64,000 nucleotides of DNA from Weissella confusa (GCA_001436895.1 JQAY01000007.1:89569-153568); one strand, 5' to 3'. Positions 53,180 through 63,087 are shown, numbered from the stretch's first letter. Program-made: numbers and translations. Notes: a model not told the origin generated them from the letters alone.

Positions 53180-54535
53180 ATGGCTGAGTTTTCAATTCGT
53201 CAGCATTATCGGCTGATGTATGATGAACCGATTGACCTTGGCGCTGTACAATCGCTAACCAAGGTTTACTTGCCAATTATTGGGCGTGATGCGTTTACAC
53301 TTTATTTATCCTGGGCAATGATGGGCGAAACGCCAGATGCTCAGAATCTGCACGTTGATTTGCTTGATCAATTAGCAATTAGCCAACACGATTTTTTGTC
53401 AGCTCGTCAGAACCTGGAAGGAATGGGCCTAATTAAGACCTATCGCCAAGACACAAGCTTCGGGTCACAATGGGTTTATCGGCTATTTCCACCAATGACC
53501 ATGAAGGCCTTTTTGGCTGATACCATGCTATCAAGTTTACTTGCGCATTATTTGGGTGATGAATTGTTCCAACAATTGGTTGATGACATTAAGCCAAAGG
53601 ACGCGACAATTCCGGGTGTGAATGTTTCAACAACCTTCTTTGACATGATGGGTAATGTGTCATTTGAAAAGTTGCCGGAAGCACCCTTAAACAACGACGA
53701 CACGAAGAGCGACTTACAAAAGCAACTGCATCAATCGGCCAAATCCGTTGACGTGTCACTTTTGACTGACATGCTACGCACATTTGGTGTGTCTGCGTCA
53801 GCCATTCGCAAGCACGAGGCGGACTTGACGATTGTCAAAAACTTGTATGGCTTAGGGGATGTTGATTTGGTACGCGTTATTCAGGCGACGATTACGCCTG
53901 ACAACGGCATTGATATGGATGCGATTCGCACAATGCTAAAAAAGAGTTATCAATCTGACCAACGTCACCATACTGAATTGGTGACATCAAAGCCAGACGA
54001 AGTAACGCAGACGACGCCGGATACGAACGTTAAGAGTCCAGCTGAAGCAATCATTCAATCTGCTAAAAATACTGCACCGCTTGTATTCTTAAAAAACTTG
54101 CGCGAAGTGAGTGGTGGCTTTGTGACCGATGCTGAAGTCAAGGCGTTGGAAGACATTGCACAATTAGACAAAGTAGCACCGGAAGTGTTGAATGTGATGC
54201 TTTACGAATTGACAGTCGTTGAAAAGAAGGCAACCCTGAACAAAGCGTTGCTACAAACAATTGTTAACGATTGGGCACAAGCAAAGGTCACCACTGCCGT
54301 CGGAGCACTTGAGTACTTGCAACGCCGTGCGAAGTCACGCCAAACCAAGCAAGAAAAGCAAGTTGCGAGTCGATCAAACGGTCGTCAATGGCAACGTCCA
54401 GCGCAGGTTAATGAAACGCGACCTGATTGGGAAAACCAAACAGCTTCAACTGTTTCTGAAGAGGCTGCTCAGGCCGCTAAGGATCAACTGGCGCAACTCC
54501 GCGCTCGTCGACAACAGACTAACAAGGAGAATTAA
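53180..54535 (+). CDS. dnaB: Replication initiation and membrane attachment protein DnaB
   Basis: A 451-residue protein of the Gram-positive DnaB/DnaD family that helps load the replicative helicase (DnaC in Bacillus terms) at origins and restart sites. The N-terminal winged-helix region (about 1-110) has IGRDAFTLYLSWAMM. The C-terminal DnaB_2-type domain (about 285-365) contains NLREVSGGFVTDAEVKALEDI and LNVMLYELTVVEKKATLNKA. A charged tail follows. An AAGGAGG box precedes the ATG. dnaI begins two bases after the stop, the conserved helicase-loading pair. Confidence 0.9.
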   Translation: MAEFSIRQHYRLMYDEPIDLGAVQSLTKVYLPIIGRDAFTLYLSWAMMGETPDAQNLHVDLLDQLAISQHDFLSARQNLEGMGLIKTYRQDTSFGSQWVYRLFPPMTMKAFLADTMLSSLLAHYLGDELFQQLVDDIKPKDATIPGVNVSTTFFDMMGNVSFEKLPEAPLNNDDTKSDLQKQLHQSAKSVDVSLLTDMLRTFGVSASAIRKHEADLTIVKNLYGLGDVDLVRVIQATITPDNGIDMDAIRTMLKKSYQSDQRHHTELVTSKPDEVTQTTPDTNVKSPAEAIIQSAKNTAPLVFLKNLREVSGGFVTDAEVKALEDIAQLDKVAPEVLNVMLYELTVVEKKATLNKALLQTIVNDWAQAKVTTAVGALEYLQRRAKSRQTKQEKQVASRSNGRQWQRPAQVNETRPDWENQTASTVSEEAAQAAKDQLAQLRARRQQTNKEN

Positions 54536-54537
54536 CA

Positions 54538-55518
54538 ATGGCTGATGAAACATTTCATCTGAATCGTCAAACTGATTCGGATAACCCTATGGATGTTGGG
54601 CAAGCGCTCGATCAATTCATGAACAAAAAGAACTTACACGCCCGTTACGCGGCGATTCAAAAAGAGGTTTTTGCCGAGCCTGGTATCAAAGCCTTTTTTG
54701 AGCAAAACAAGGACGTTTTGACACGTGACATTGTGAACCGTGACTTTGCCGTCTTGTACGAATTCTACACACAAGTTAAGAACGCAGCAGCTGGGAAGCC
54801 GGTTGTGCACCGTGGCTATAAGCCAATGCTTGAAGTGACTGAAAATCGTATTGTGATTGTTTACCAACCTGACGAAGAAACGCTGGCTGCGCAACGTTTG
54901 CAAATGCAAGCAAATTTGGTGCAATCAATTGGGATGCCAAAGCTCATTGAACGGGCACGTTTGGACGACTTTTCTGAGGATGATGGTGATCGATTAGCTG
55001 CATTAACGGCAGTTATCAATTTTGTCAGTGCTTATATCGCTGACCCAAAGGCTTATCACCGTGGTTTATATATTCACGGGTCATACGGTATCGGTAAGAC
55101 CCACTTGATGGGCGCCATGGCTAACGAACTAGCCCAAGAAGGCATTCCAGTGACATTGGTGCACTTCCCAAGCTTTGCTGTTGAAATGCGTGGGTCAATT
55201 GATTCAAAGGAAAATCCACAAGATAAGATTAATGCCATTAAGCGTGTGCCAATTTTGGTGCTTGATGATATTGGGGCAGAATCGATTACTGCTTGGATTC
55301 GTGATGATATTTTGGGCGTTATCCTTGAATATCGTATGCAAAATGAGTTACCAACTTTCTTCACGTCGAACTTCTCAATGGACCAGCTAGAAAAAGAGCA
55401 TTTCACAGTTACCAAGAGTGGTGCAGAGCCTGTTAAGGCAGAACGTTTGATGCAACGCATTCATTTCTTGGCCAAAGAAATTCAAATGGCTGGCGACAAT
55501 CGTCGGGTATTTGATTAA
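54538..55518 (+). CDS. dnaI: Primosomal protein DnaI (helicase loader)
   Basis: A 326-residue AAA+ ATPase that loads the replicative helicase onto DNA. The N-terminal helicase-interacting region is about 1-100. The ATPase domain has Walker A HGSYGIGKTHL at about 180, Walker B VLVLDDIGAE and a sensor I-type Ser-Asn in FFTSNFSMDQL. An AAGGAGA box precedes the ATG. The stop overlaps the start of the next gene by one base (TAATG). Confidence 0.93.
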   Translation: MADETFHLNRQTDSDNPMDVGQALDQFMNKKNLHARYAAIQKEVFAEPGIKAFFEQNKDVLTRDIVNRDFAVLYEFYTQVKNAAAGKPVVHRGYKPMLEVTENRIVIVYQPDEETLAAQRLQMQANLVQSIGMPKLIERARLDDFSEDDGDRLAALTAVINFVSAYIADPKAYHRGLYIHGSYGIGKTHLMGAMANELAQEGIPVTLVHFPSFAVEMRGSIDSKENPQDKINAIKRVPILVLDDIGAESITAWIRDDILGVILEYRMQNELPTFFTSNFSMDQLEKEHFTVTKSGAEPVKAERLMQRIHFLAKEIQMAGDNRRVFD

Positions 55519-56636
55519 TGAAGCAGTATGTTGAGAAGAAACAGTGGTGGCCTTGGCTTGTATTAATATTGCTTATTCTGACAAGTATGGTTGTTTTGCG
55601 TCACAACGCTAGCTGGTATCGTACGCCTCTGGGCCAAGTGACGCAGGTCAAGGTGCTACAAACCAACCGATTAACAGACCAATACAACAATGACGTTAAA
55701 GAGACCACGCAGTCTTTAAGCGTAAAGTTGTTGAATACCAATCAAGCCGGTAAAACCATCACAGTGAAGAATACATCGGATGCCGCAATGGCGATTGAAC
55801 AACCATTTAAAGTTGGCAATCAAATTTTCTTAAATCGCGCTGACCATCAAACTTGGACGGTCCAGACCATGAAACGTGATACCGTTTGGGTACCGATCAT
55901 GATTGCAGTACTTGGTATTTTGATTATTTCAATGGGTCACGCCGGTCGCCTAACCGTGATTTCCCTGGCTGTTAATGTGGTGCTCTTTATTGGGACGGTG
56001 TCCTTGGATTTATATACGACTAATGGCAATATCCTTGGCTTGTTCATGTTATTTAGTGTGCTAGCATCGGCAATCACGCTGGGGTTAGTTATGGGGTTCC
56101 GCCAACGCCAGACCTGGGTCGTGTTCGCCACTGTTTTGACAGCAACTGCATTGGCGATGATCATTGCGTCGATTGTCTTTAAGATGACCAATAATCATGG
56201 TTTGCACTTTGAACTGATGTCGTTTATTACGCAGCTACCGCAGCCGTTGTTTATGGCAATGACCCTAGTCGGTGTTTTGGGCGCCGTTATGGATGAAGCA
56301 ACCGATATGATTGCGACGTTGTTTAGCCTAGAACGCGAACGTCCCAATATCACAATTCGTGAAATTATCCAGTCCGGTCGCCACGTTGGCCAAGAAATTT
56401 TCGGTGCTTTGAGTAATACGCTATTCTTAATTTTCATTGCTGAACAGATTCCAATGGCTGTCTTGTATTTGCGCAATGGTAACGATTGGGGCTTCACGTA
56501 CATGATGAATATGTCACTGGGGTTGGTGCAAACGTTGATTAGTGCCATTGGGATTGTCTTAACGGTGCCCGCCGGGATCATGTGGGTATTGCTAGTTCGT
56601 AGGTTCACCCGAATTAAGACGGAGGTGCCAAGATGA
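55518..56636 (+). CDS. YibE/F-family membrane protein, first of pair
   Basis: A 372-residue protein with one N-terminal helix (about 12-28), an extracytoplasmic stretch of about 90 residues and then about seven helices. The C-terminal part has MDEATDMIATLFSLERERPNITIREIIQSGRHVGQEIFG, a segment typical of YibE/F-like proteins. Function is unknown; the family looks like a permease. It overlaps dnaI by one base and the next gene by four, so it is translationally coupled to both. Confidence 0.85.
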   Translation: MKQYVEKKQWWPWLVLILLILTSMVVLRHNASWYRTPLGQVTQVKVLQTNRLTDQYNNDVKETTQSLSVKLLNTNQAGKTITVKNTSDAAMAIEQPFKVGNQIFLNRADHQTWTVQTMKRDTVWVPIMIAVLGILIISMGHAGRLTVISLAVNVVLFIGTVSLDLYTTNGNILGLFMLFSVLASAITLGLVMGFRQRQTWVVFATVLTATALAMIIASIVFKMTNNHGLHFELMSFITQLPQPLFMAMTLVGVLGAVMDEATDMIATLFSLERERPNITIREIIQSGRHVGQEIFGALSNTLFLIFIAEQIPMAVLYLRNGNDWGFTYMMNMSLGLVQTLISAIGIVLTVPAGIMWVLLVRRFTRIKTEVPR

Positions 56637-57406
56637 CAGTAACCATGGTATTAGCCATTATTTTATTTGTTTTAATGGTCGCCATCGGTGGTGGTAAAGG
56701 GGTTGGCGCCTTTGCTAGCTTGTGGGTTAATTTTGGTATCATGATTGTCATGATTATGTTGATTAACTTCCAATTCAACGCCATGGCAGTTTTGCTAGTC
56801 GGTGGTGCCTTTTTGTTGACCATCACCATCTTGAGTTCTGGTGCCGATGAAGAAACAACGTCAATCGCCTTGATTGCAAGTTTCATTGTCATGATCGCCT
56901 TGGTTTTGCTGATTTTGCCAGCCGAACATTTAGCGATGGCGCAAGGATTCGCTGAAGAAAATTCAGAAGAACTAGAAGGATTATCATTAGGTATTAATGT
57001 TAATTTCGTCACGTTAGGTATCGTAGCTGCTTTACTTGCAACCCTTGGTGCGATTGCCGAGGCAGCCATCGCAATTGCTGCTGGTGTCGGCGAACTACGT
57101 CATGATCAACCAAACATGAAGACCAGTCAGCTGATTCGTACAGGACAAAAGCTTGGTCAGCAAATCATTGGAACGGCTGTTAACACCGTCTTATTTGGAT
57201 TTATGGCTGACTTTTTGAGCTTAGCAATTTGGTTTGGTAAATTGCATTACACCATCGGTGAGATTATGAATGCGAAATTATTTACGTCATCAATGTTGTC
57301 ATTGTTGTACGCGATTTTAGGTGTCATTTTGGTGTTGCCAATTACGTTAGCAATTTTTGTTTATCAACATAACCGGAAATCTAATGGATTTTCAGAGTCC
57401 GAATGA
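56633..57406 (+). CDS. YibE/F-family membrane protein, second of pair
   Basis: A 257-residue protein with about seven helices of the same family as its upstream partner; the cytoplasmic segment LGAIAEAAIAIAAGVGELRH and IRTGQKLGQQIIGTAVNTVLFG correspond to the matching part of the first protein. It starts in an ATGA overlap. The two probably form one heteromeric membrane complex. The following two-component genes have their own leader, but this neighbourhood (YibEF before an ArlRS/LlrA-like pair) is one I recall from other Lactobacillales; that is memory, not a check. Confidence 0.85.
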   Translation: MTVTMVLAIILFVLMVAIGGGKGVGAFASLWVNFGIMIVMIMLINFQFNAMAVLLVGGAFLLTITILSSGADEETTSIALIASFIVMIALVLLILPAEHLAMAQGFAEENSEELEGLSLGINVNFVTLGIVAALLATLGAIAEAAIAIAAGVGELRHDQPNMKTSQLIRTGQKLGQQIIGTAVNTVLFGFMADFLSLAIWFGKLHYTIGEIMNAKLFTSSMLSLLYAILGVILVLPITLAIFVYQHNRKSNGFSESE

Positions 57407-57522
57407 CCGTCAGAATGGCAAAAGACTAGGAATTATTAGAAAATCATGTTATGCTAATTTTAAAATGTCATGACTTCAGGGGAGTGACCGTATCCTGTAG
57501 AAAGTAAGATGAGGTATCGCAC

Positions 57523-58212
57523 ATGAGTAGTGTCCTTGTTATTGAAGATGAAGTAAATTTGGCGCGTTTCGTTGAACTAGAGTTGCAACACGAAGGTTAT
57601 GAAACGCACGTAGAAGACAACGGTCGAGGTGGATTGCAAGCTGCATTGGACAATGATTACGATTTGATCTTGTTGGATTTGATGTTGCCAGAATTGAGTG
57701 GTTTGGAAGTAGCACGTCGTTTGCGCGAAGTGAAGAACACACCAATCATCATGATGACAGCTCGCGATTCAGTTATTGATCGTGTTTCTGGACTTGATTA
57801 CGGTGCGGATGACTACGTCGTTAAGCCATTCGCCATCGAAGAATTGTTGGCCCGTGTTCGCGCTTTGTTGCGTCGTATTAACATTGAGACGGAAGAGCAC
57901 AGCACACACCAAAGCGTTGTTCGTTACCGTGATTTGACGGTCGAAAAGGAAAACCGCATTGCCCGTCGTGGTAACGAAATCATTAATTTGACAAAGCGTG
58001 AGTACGAATTGTTGTTGATCTTGATGGAAAACATTAACGTTGTCCAATCTCGTGAGGAACTATTGAAGAAGGTTTGGGGTTACGACTCACAAATCGAAAC
58101 CAATGTTGTCGATGTTTATATTCGTTACTTGCGTAATAAGATTGATCAACCAGACTCACGCGCATCATACATCCAAACCGTTCGTGGTACTGGATACGTT
58201 ATGCGTCAGTAA
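57523..58212 (+). CDS. arlR: OmpR-family response regulator (ArlR/CsrR-like)
   Basis: A 229-residue regulator. The receiver domain has Glu8-Asp9, phospho-acceptor Asp52 in LILLDLMLPELSG and the Lys in YVVKPFAIEELLAR. The winged helix has NLTKREYELLLILMENINVVQSREELL and ends VRGTGYVMR. This is the ArlR/CovR/LlrA group, which controls surface properties, stress and autolysis in Gram-positive cocci. A possible extended -10 TGTTATGCT lies at 57447-57455. The kinase follows 15 bases later. Confidence 0.87.
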   Translation: MSSVLVIEDEVNLARFVELELQHEGYETHVEDNGRGGLQAALDNDYDLILLDLMLPELSGLEVARRLREVKNTPIIMMTARDSVIDRVSGLDYGADDYVVKPFAIEELLARVRALLRRINIETEEHSTHQSVVRYRDLTVEKENRIARRGNEIINLTKREYELLLILMENINVVQSREELLKKVWGYDSQIETNVVDVYIRYLRNKIDQPDSRASYIQTVRGTGYVMRQ

Positions 58213-58227
58213 TTTTGGGGGCGACTA

Positions 58228-59697
58228 ATGGACAATGCATCCATTATCACTGAAACACCGCAACGCAAGGGACTCTCACTTAAATGGAAGTGGGCACTCG
58301 GTTCCGCAGCCGGTGTTTTTTTGATATTTATAATCTTTGCTTGGTTTGTTGTGCAGGCTTTTTCATCACAAATGTTAAAAACCGAGCGTCAACAAGTGGC
58401 AACCTCACTACAGGTTGTCACAACGCGATTGCAAAATCTGGATGAAAAGAAATTATCACCGGCTGATGTTGATGCCATGTTGCGACCAAAGTCAAATGAC
58501 TTGAACAAGGTGGTTAACGACCCCGTTATGCAACAGATTACGCGTCAGGACTACACAGTCATGGTGTATAACACAAATGGGCGCCAAGTTTATCCAATTG
58601 GTGGTGCTGGCGTGCCATTTCAACGTGTCTCAGATTTGAGTGTTAAAACAGAACGGGTTAATGGTAGTTCTGTGCTAGTCGGCCGTCAGGAGTTGCGTAA
58701 CTCAAATAACCACTTGATTGGTTATGTCGTGATTGAAAACCACTTGACGTCGTATCACAAAACATTTAACCGTGTGTACCTTATCATCATGATTTTGATT
58801 GGCCTAGGCTTGTTCTTGTTAGCCTTGTGGGGCTATTGGTTATCAGATTACCTGCTACGCCCAGTCAACAACATCAAAAAGGTCGTTGATGAAATGCAAG
58901 CCGACCCACAATCGCAAGCCCGTGTGCAACATGAGGATCGACGTCCTGATGAATTAACGGACTTGTCAGATTTGTTGAACGACATGCTAGATCGCATGCA
59001 ACGCTTCATTTTGCAACAACACCAATTCGTTGAAGATGTTTCACACGAGTTGCGCACGCCTGTGGCCATTGTTAAGGGACACATGGAGTTGTTGAACCGT
59101 TGGGGTAAGGATGATCCAAAGATTTTGGCCGAGTCAATCGAAGCGTCTTTGCAAGAAATGCGACGCATGGAAGGCCTGGTTTCTGAAATGCTTGATTTGA
59201 CACGTGCTGATCAAGTGGAATTAACTTTCCGCGAGGGTGACACTGATGTCAAAGACATGATTAACGCCATCTATACGAACTTCAAGATGATACATCCAGA
59301 CTTCACGTTTGGCTTGGACGACGACTTGAAGGGGCCAACTATCGTTAATATGAATCGTGATCACCTGGAGCAAATTTTAATTATCTTGTCGGACAACGCT
59401 GTGAAGTACAGCCAAGACCGCAAGGAAATTCACTTTGCTGCGTCACGTTCGGGGAACTTCGTACAATTGGCTGTGCAAGACTTTGGTGAAGGTATTTCTC
59501 CAGAAGACGCTGCGCGTGTCTTCGACCGCTTCTATCGTGTCGACAAAGCACGTTCTCGTAAGCAGGGTGGAAATGGTCTTGGGTTGAGTATCGCCCAAAA
59601 GCTGGTTGAAGGTTATGGTGGAAAGATTGAACTTGAATCCGCTATTGGACAAGGGTCGATTTTCAGAATTACATTGCCTATTAAGCAAGAAAAATAG
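58228..59697 (+). CDS. arlS: Sensor histidine kinase (ArlS-like)
   Basis: A 489-residue kinase with two helices (about 24-46 and 183-204) flanking an extracellular domain of about 135 residues, a HAMP domain (about 205-260), HisKA with His273 in VEDVSHELRTP and an ATPase domain with SDNAVKYS, DFGEGIS, FYRVDKARSR and GNGLGLSIA. This is the ArlS/CovS-like plan. A GGGGGC box precedes the ATG. A strong terminator ends the operon. Confidence 0.88.
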   Translation: MDNASIITETPQRKGLSLKWKWALGSAAGVFLIFIIFAWFVVQAFSSQMLKTERQQVATSLQVVTTRLQNLDEKKLSPADVDAMLRPKSNDLNKVVNDPVMQQITRQDYTVMVYNTNGRQVYPIGGAGVPFQRVSDLSVKTERVNGSSVLVGRQELRNSNNHLIGYVVIENHLTSYHKTFNRVYLIIMILIGLGLFLLALWGYWLSDYLLRPVNNIKKVVDEMQADPQSQARVQHEDRRPDELTDLSDLLNDMLDRMQRFILQQHQFVEDVSHELRTPVAIVKGHMELLNRWGKDDPKILAESIEASLQEMRRMEGLVSEMLDLTRADQVELTFREGDTDVKDMINAIYTNFKMIHPDFTFGLDDDLKGPTIVNMNRDHLEQILIILSDNAVKYSQDRKEIHFAASRSGNFVQLAVQDFGEGISPEDAARVFDRFYRVDKARSRKQGGNGLGLSIAQKLVEGYGGKIELESAIGQGSIFRITLPIKQEK

Positions 59698-59704
59698 TAC
59701 ACTT

Positions 59705-59739
59705 AAAGCTGTGGCCAATTCAGTTGGCCACAGCTTTTT
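59705..59739 (+). terminator. Terminator of the ArlRS-like operon
   Basis: AAAGCTGTGGCCAA pairs perfectly with TTGGCCACAGCTTT across TTCAG, then TT. Confidence 0.92.
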
Positions 59740-59765
59740 AAATGGATAAATGAGAGATAAAGATT

Positions 59766-60767
59766 ATGATTTTAAAACACGTTATTTTGCATATTTTGGA
59801 TAAAGATGCAGGGAATCTAATTGCATCCCAAGCTGAAATTGATTTAACTCAACCTGGACTCCACGACTATCTGGAAAAGATTATTATGAAGTTCCAAACT
59901 GGCGATTTTAAGCCGGGCACGTTGACTGGTGAGGATTACCTAGCCCAGACGATTGATGACAATAACGGGTTGTCATTTGCCGAAAAGACCACCCAACTCG
60001 CCGAAAAGCTGTTTGATACGATTGCAGCAAGCGAAGCGGTGCCGGCCGGCGATTTATTGAGCTTTGAGTTTGCAGAGGGGACTGATGACTTCTTCGGCTT
60101 GATTAAGCTAAACTTTGCGCCACGTTATGCGCACATTGTTGATTATCGTGATGATCAATTGGTTAACAACTTGGTTTTGAATCAAGCGGTTTTGCCGGGT
60201 GCAAATCAAAAAGCAGATGAAGGTATCATCGTTAATTTGATGACCGGTTCTTATATGTTGGTCGAGAAACAATATCTGATTGATGGCCACCGTATCAATT
60301 ACTTCTCAGAGCGTTTCTTGGAGATTAAGCCGGAGGAATCAACTAAAGACAATATCAAAACGATTAAACGTGCGGTTAAGACAGTCGCTGATAAGTTCGA
60401 TGTGCCTGAGCACGAAGCAATGGCAGCCACGCAGAGTGCTATTTTCGAATCAGTATCCGACGGCGGTCAAATTAATACTGCTGATATTGCGGAAGCTGTT
60501 TTCAAAGGTAATATTTCGGCCAAGCAGGCGTACAACGAAGTCATTGCAGACAAGGAGCTCGACACGGCGATTGACGTGCCTAACGTTGAGCGCGTCGAGA
60601 AGAAGTACCGTCTCCAACGTTTTAAGCTGGATTCTGGTATCGAGATTGCTATTCCAATGGATATTTACCAAGACCGTAGTAAGGTTGAATTCGTCAATAA
60701 TCCGGATGGAACAATGTCACTTGTGATTAAGGACATTGAATCGATTGTTAATAAGTTCAATTCATAA
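59766..60767 (+). CDS. Nucleoid-associated protein, NdpA/YejK-like
   Basis: A 333-residue protein of the NdpA (37-kDa nucleoid-associated) family. The opening segment LKHVILHILDKDAGNLIASQAEIDL, the central FFGLIKLNFAPRYAHIVDY and the C-terminal YRLQRFKLDSGIEIAIPMDIY fit the family. Biochemical role is not well known; it binds the nucleoid in enteric bacteria. It is a single gene with the ATG at 59766 and is closed by a bidirectional terminator. Confidence 0.85.
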   Translation: MILKHVILHILDKDAGNLIASQAEIDLTQPGLHDYLEKIIMKFQTGDFKPGTLTGEDYLAQTIDDNNGLSFAEKTTQLAEKLFDTIAASEAVPAGDLLSFEFAEGTDDFFGLIKLNFAPRYAHIVDYRDDQLVNNLVLNQAVLPGANQKADEGIIVNLMTGSYMLVEKQYLIDGHRINYFSERFLEIKPEESTKDNIKTIKRAVKTVADKFDVPEHEAMAATQSAIFESVSDGGQINTADIAEAVFKGNISAKQAYNEVIADKELDTAIDVPNVERVEKKYRLQRFKLDSGIEIAIPMDIYQDRSKVEFVNNPDGTMSLVIKDIESIVNKFNS

Positions 60768-60778
60768 TTGATAGCTAC

Positions 60779-60818
60779 AAAAAAGAGGAGTTCGTTTTAT
60801 ACGAACTCCTCTTTTTCT
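60779..60818. terminator. Bidirectional terminator between NdpA-like and Spx-like genes
   Basis: AAAAGAGGAGTTCG pairs perfectly with CGAACTCCTCTTTT across seven bases, with T-runs on both strands. Confidence 0.93.
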
Positions 60819-60823
60819 TTAAA

Positions 60824-61252
60824 TTAATTTTCTTCTTCGTCCAACTCAGCAGAACGTTGCAAAAGCGCTTGCAATTCGTTCTTACGACGATCGCGTGGAA
60901 TAAACAACCCCAACATATCTTCATTAATACCAGCCATAACGTGGACAACCTCGCCAGCTTCGTTGGTCTCAACTGTAAGAGGTGACTTCAATGACTTGTT
61001 TGGACTTGCAATGACATCATTAATCGTCCAATCGTCAATTGACATACCGCGTGGATTCTTGAAAATGGTTGCCTCAGGATCCTCAGCTGCGCAGATAGCG
61101 CGCATCGTTGGTACTGAAACAGGGAGGGATGATGAGTCCTTCAACTGTACTAGCTCGTAGTCTAAGTTGTTACGTTCGAAAAAGCTCTCGACTGACTTCA
61201 ATGCATTCAGCGCTGAAGTGCGGTGAGAAAATGAATAAACCGTGACAGCCAT
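60824..61252 (-). CDS. Spx/ArsC-like protein lacking the CxxC motif
   Basis: A 142-residue protein whose overall pattern matches Spx, the RNA polymerase-binding redox regulator: an N-terminal VTVYSFSHRTS strand where Spx has VTLYTSPSC, a SPLTVE strand near 92, and a GINEDMLGLFIPRDRRKNELQ segment corresponding to the Spx GYNEDEIRRFLPRK tail. The redox CxxC is absent: the aligned positions are Arg and Ala. Only one Cys, in AICAAED, remains. It ends in an acidic tail. Function could be redox-independent polymerase binding. TGAGGGA precedes the ATG. Confidence reflects a motif-level alignment done by eye. Confidence 0.65.
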   Translation of the reverse strand: MAVTVYSFSHRTSALNALKSVESFFERNNLDYELVQLKDSSSLPVSVPTMRAICAAEDPEATIFKNPRGMSIDDWTINDVIASPNKSLKSPLTVETNEAGEVVHVMAGINEDMLGLFIPRDRRKNELQALLQRSAELDEEEN

Positions 61253-61510
61253 GAAATTCCCTCAATTCAATCTTTTACTAATGTTTCTATTTTCACACAT
61301 ATAAAAAAACAGTCAAGTCTTTATAAGGGTTTTGATGTCATCTTAATGTTTCATCGACGGTAATGTGAGAATTGGGTTTTAATCAGGTTAGAAAACGGTT
61401 TGATTTAGGCCATTGAATTGCCACGTGTCAGAAACAAGCGTAAACTAGTTGCATGTATATTTATGATTTTTTCGTAAATTAAATATGAATTTTTTCAAGG
61501 GGTTATTCTT
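61253..61510. other. AT-rich intergenic region between divergent genes
   Basis: 258 bases between the Spx-like gene and the broken permease. On the minus strand TTGACT near 61318 could serve the Spx-like gene. On the plus side TTGCAT (61449-61454) is present without a well-spaced -10. No repeat or hairpin of note is seen. Confidence 0.4.
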
Positions 61511-62995
61511 ATGGACAAGAAGAAAATCGGTCTTGGCGCGTTAATCATGATGATGTTCACCACCATCTTTGGTTTCGCCAATGGGCCTGTGGCCTTTGAG
61601 CGTATGGGATATGCAGCAATCATCTGGTATATTTTGGGTGCCTTGTTGTTCTTCCTACCAACTTCTATGATGTACGCTGAATTTGGTGCATCATTTAAGG
61701 ACGCTAAGGGTGGTATTTACTCATGGATGGAACGTTCATTGGGTAAGAAGGTTGCGTTTATTGCAACTTTTATTGGTTTGGCATCATGGGTGATTTGGAT
61801 GATTTCCGTATCACAAAAGGTATGGATTCCGTTGTGAACTTTGATTTTCGGTAAGGACATGACAACAACTTGGTCATTGTTCGGTTTGAACGGTGGTCAA
61901 ACAGTTGGTGTTTTGGCAGTTTTGTTCATCTTGGTCGTTGCTTACTTTGTAACGCGCGGTGTTAAGTCAATTTCACGCATTTCTGCTATGGGTGGTATGT
62001 TCGTTATGGCATTGAACGTCATCTTGTTGTTGGCTTCAATTGCTGTGTTGATTGGTCACGGTGGTCACTTCGCCGAGCCATTAAAGTTGCGTTCATTCTT
62101 CATCTCAGGTAGCCCTGATTATCAATCAATTGGTCAAATGATTTCATTTGCCTTGTACGCTATCTTTGCTTACGCCGGTTTGGAACAAATGGGTGGTATC
62201 ATGGAAGACGTTGATAACGCCGAAAAGACGTATCCTAAGGCAGCTTTGATTGCAACGACAATCATCGGGTTGGGTTATGCTATCTCAATTTTGCTATGGG
62301 GTGCTTCAACTAACTGGACGTCATTGACGGCTGATAAGTCAGCGAACCTTGGAAACATCACGTATGTTTTGATGAATAACTTGGGTGTGCAATTGGGTGA
62401 TGCCTTTGGTATGTCACACAGCGCTGGCTTGATCATGGGATCAATTTTTGCTCGCTTTGCTGGTATTTCAATGTTCTTCGCTTATGTTGGTTCATTCTTT
62501 GTTTTGACATATGCACCTTTGAAGTCATTCATCTTGGGTTCACCAAAGGAAGTTTGGCCAAAGAAGTTTATCGCTTTGAATGAACATGATGTGCCTGCTG
62601 TTGCCGTATGGTCACAAGCTATCTTGGTTTCAGTATTGGTTATCTTGATTTCATTTGGTGGTAAGAGTGCTGAGCAACTATACCTTGTTTTGACGAACAT
62701 GGGTAATGTGTCATCAACGTTGCCTTATGTCTTCTTGGTTGCTGCGTTCCCATTGTTCAAGCGTTTGAACGACGTTGAGCGTCCATTTATCTTCTACAAG
62801 AACCCAACAATCACTTGGATTATCACGATTCTTGTTGAGGCTTTGACAATTATCTCAATTTTGTTGACGATTATCTCACCATTCCAAACGGGAGATTGGT
62901 TCAGCGGTATTTGGACAGTTGTTGGTCCAATCTTCTTCGGTGTACTAGCGTGGGTATTGTTCACGTTGGGTGAGAAGAAGCACGGAAAGCTATAA
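61511..62995 (+). pseudogene. yjeM: APC-family amino acid permease (YjeM-like) with in-frame TGA
   Basis: The frame encodes a 494-residue-equivalent permease of the APC superfamily, interrupted after residue 108 by a TGA at 61835-61837. The two parts are in the same frame with nothing missing: the first ends ISVSQKVWIPL and the second continues TLIFGKDMTTTWSLFGL. The first part holds helices 1-3 (FTTIFGFANGPVAF, AEFGASFKDAKGGIYSW), the rest the remaining nine or so. In the YjeM proteins I recall, a Ser follows this Val-Pro/Ile-Pro segment, and TCA to TGA is one change. An AAGGGG box precedes the ATG. It could be a true nonsense mutation, a sequencing error, or rarely read through. Confidence 0.85.
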
Positions 62996-63003
62996 TGACG
63001 ATT

Positions 63004-63032
63004 AAAACGTGCCTGTAAAGGCACGTTTTTTC
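63004..63032 (+). terminator. Terminator of the permease gene
   Basis: AAAACGTGCC pairs with GGCACGTTTT across six bases, then TTTC. Confidence 0.92.
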
Positions 63033-63087
63033 TTGCTCATTTTCAGGTCCGGGAGTAACCTATATAACAACTAAGGAGGCAAGTCAC

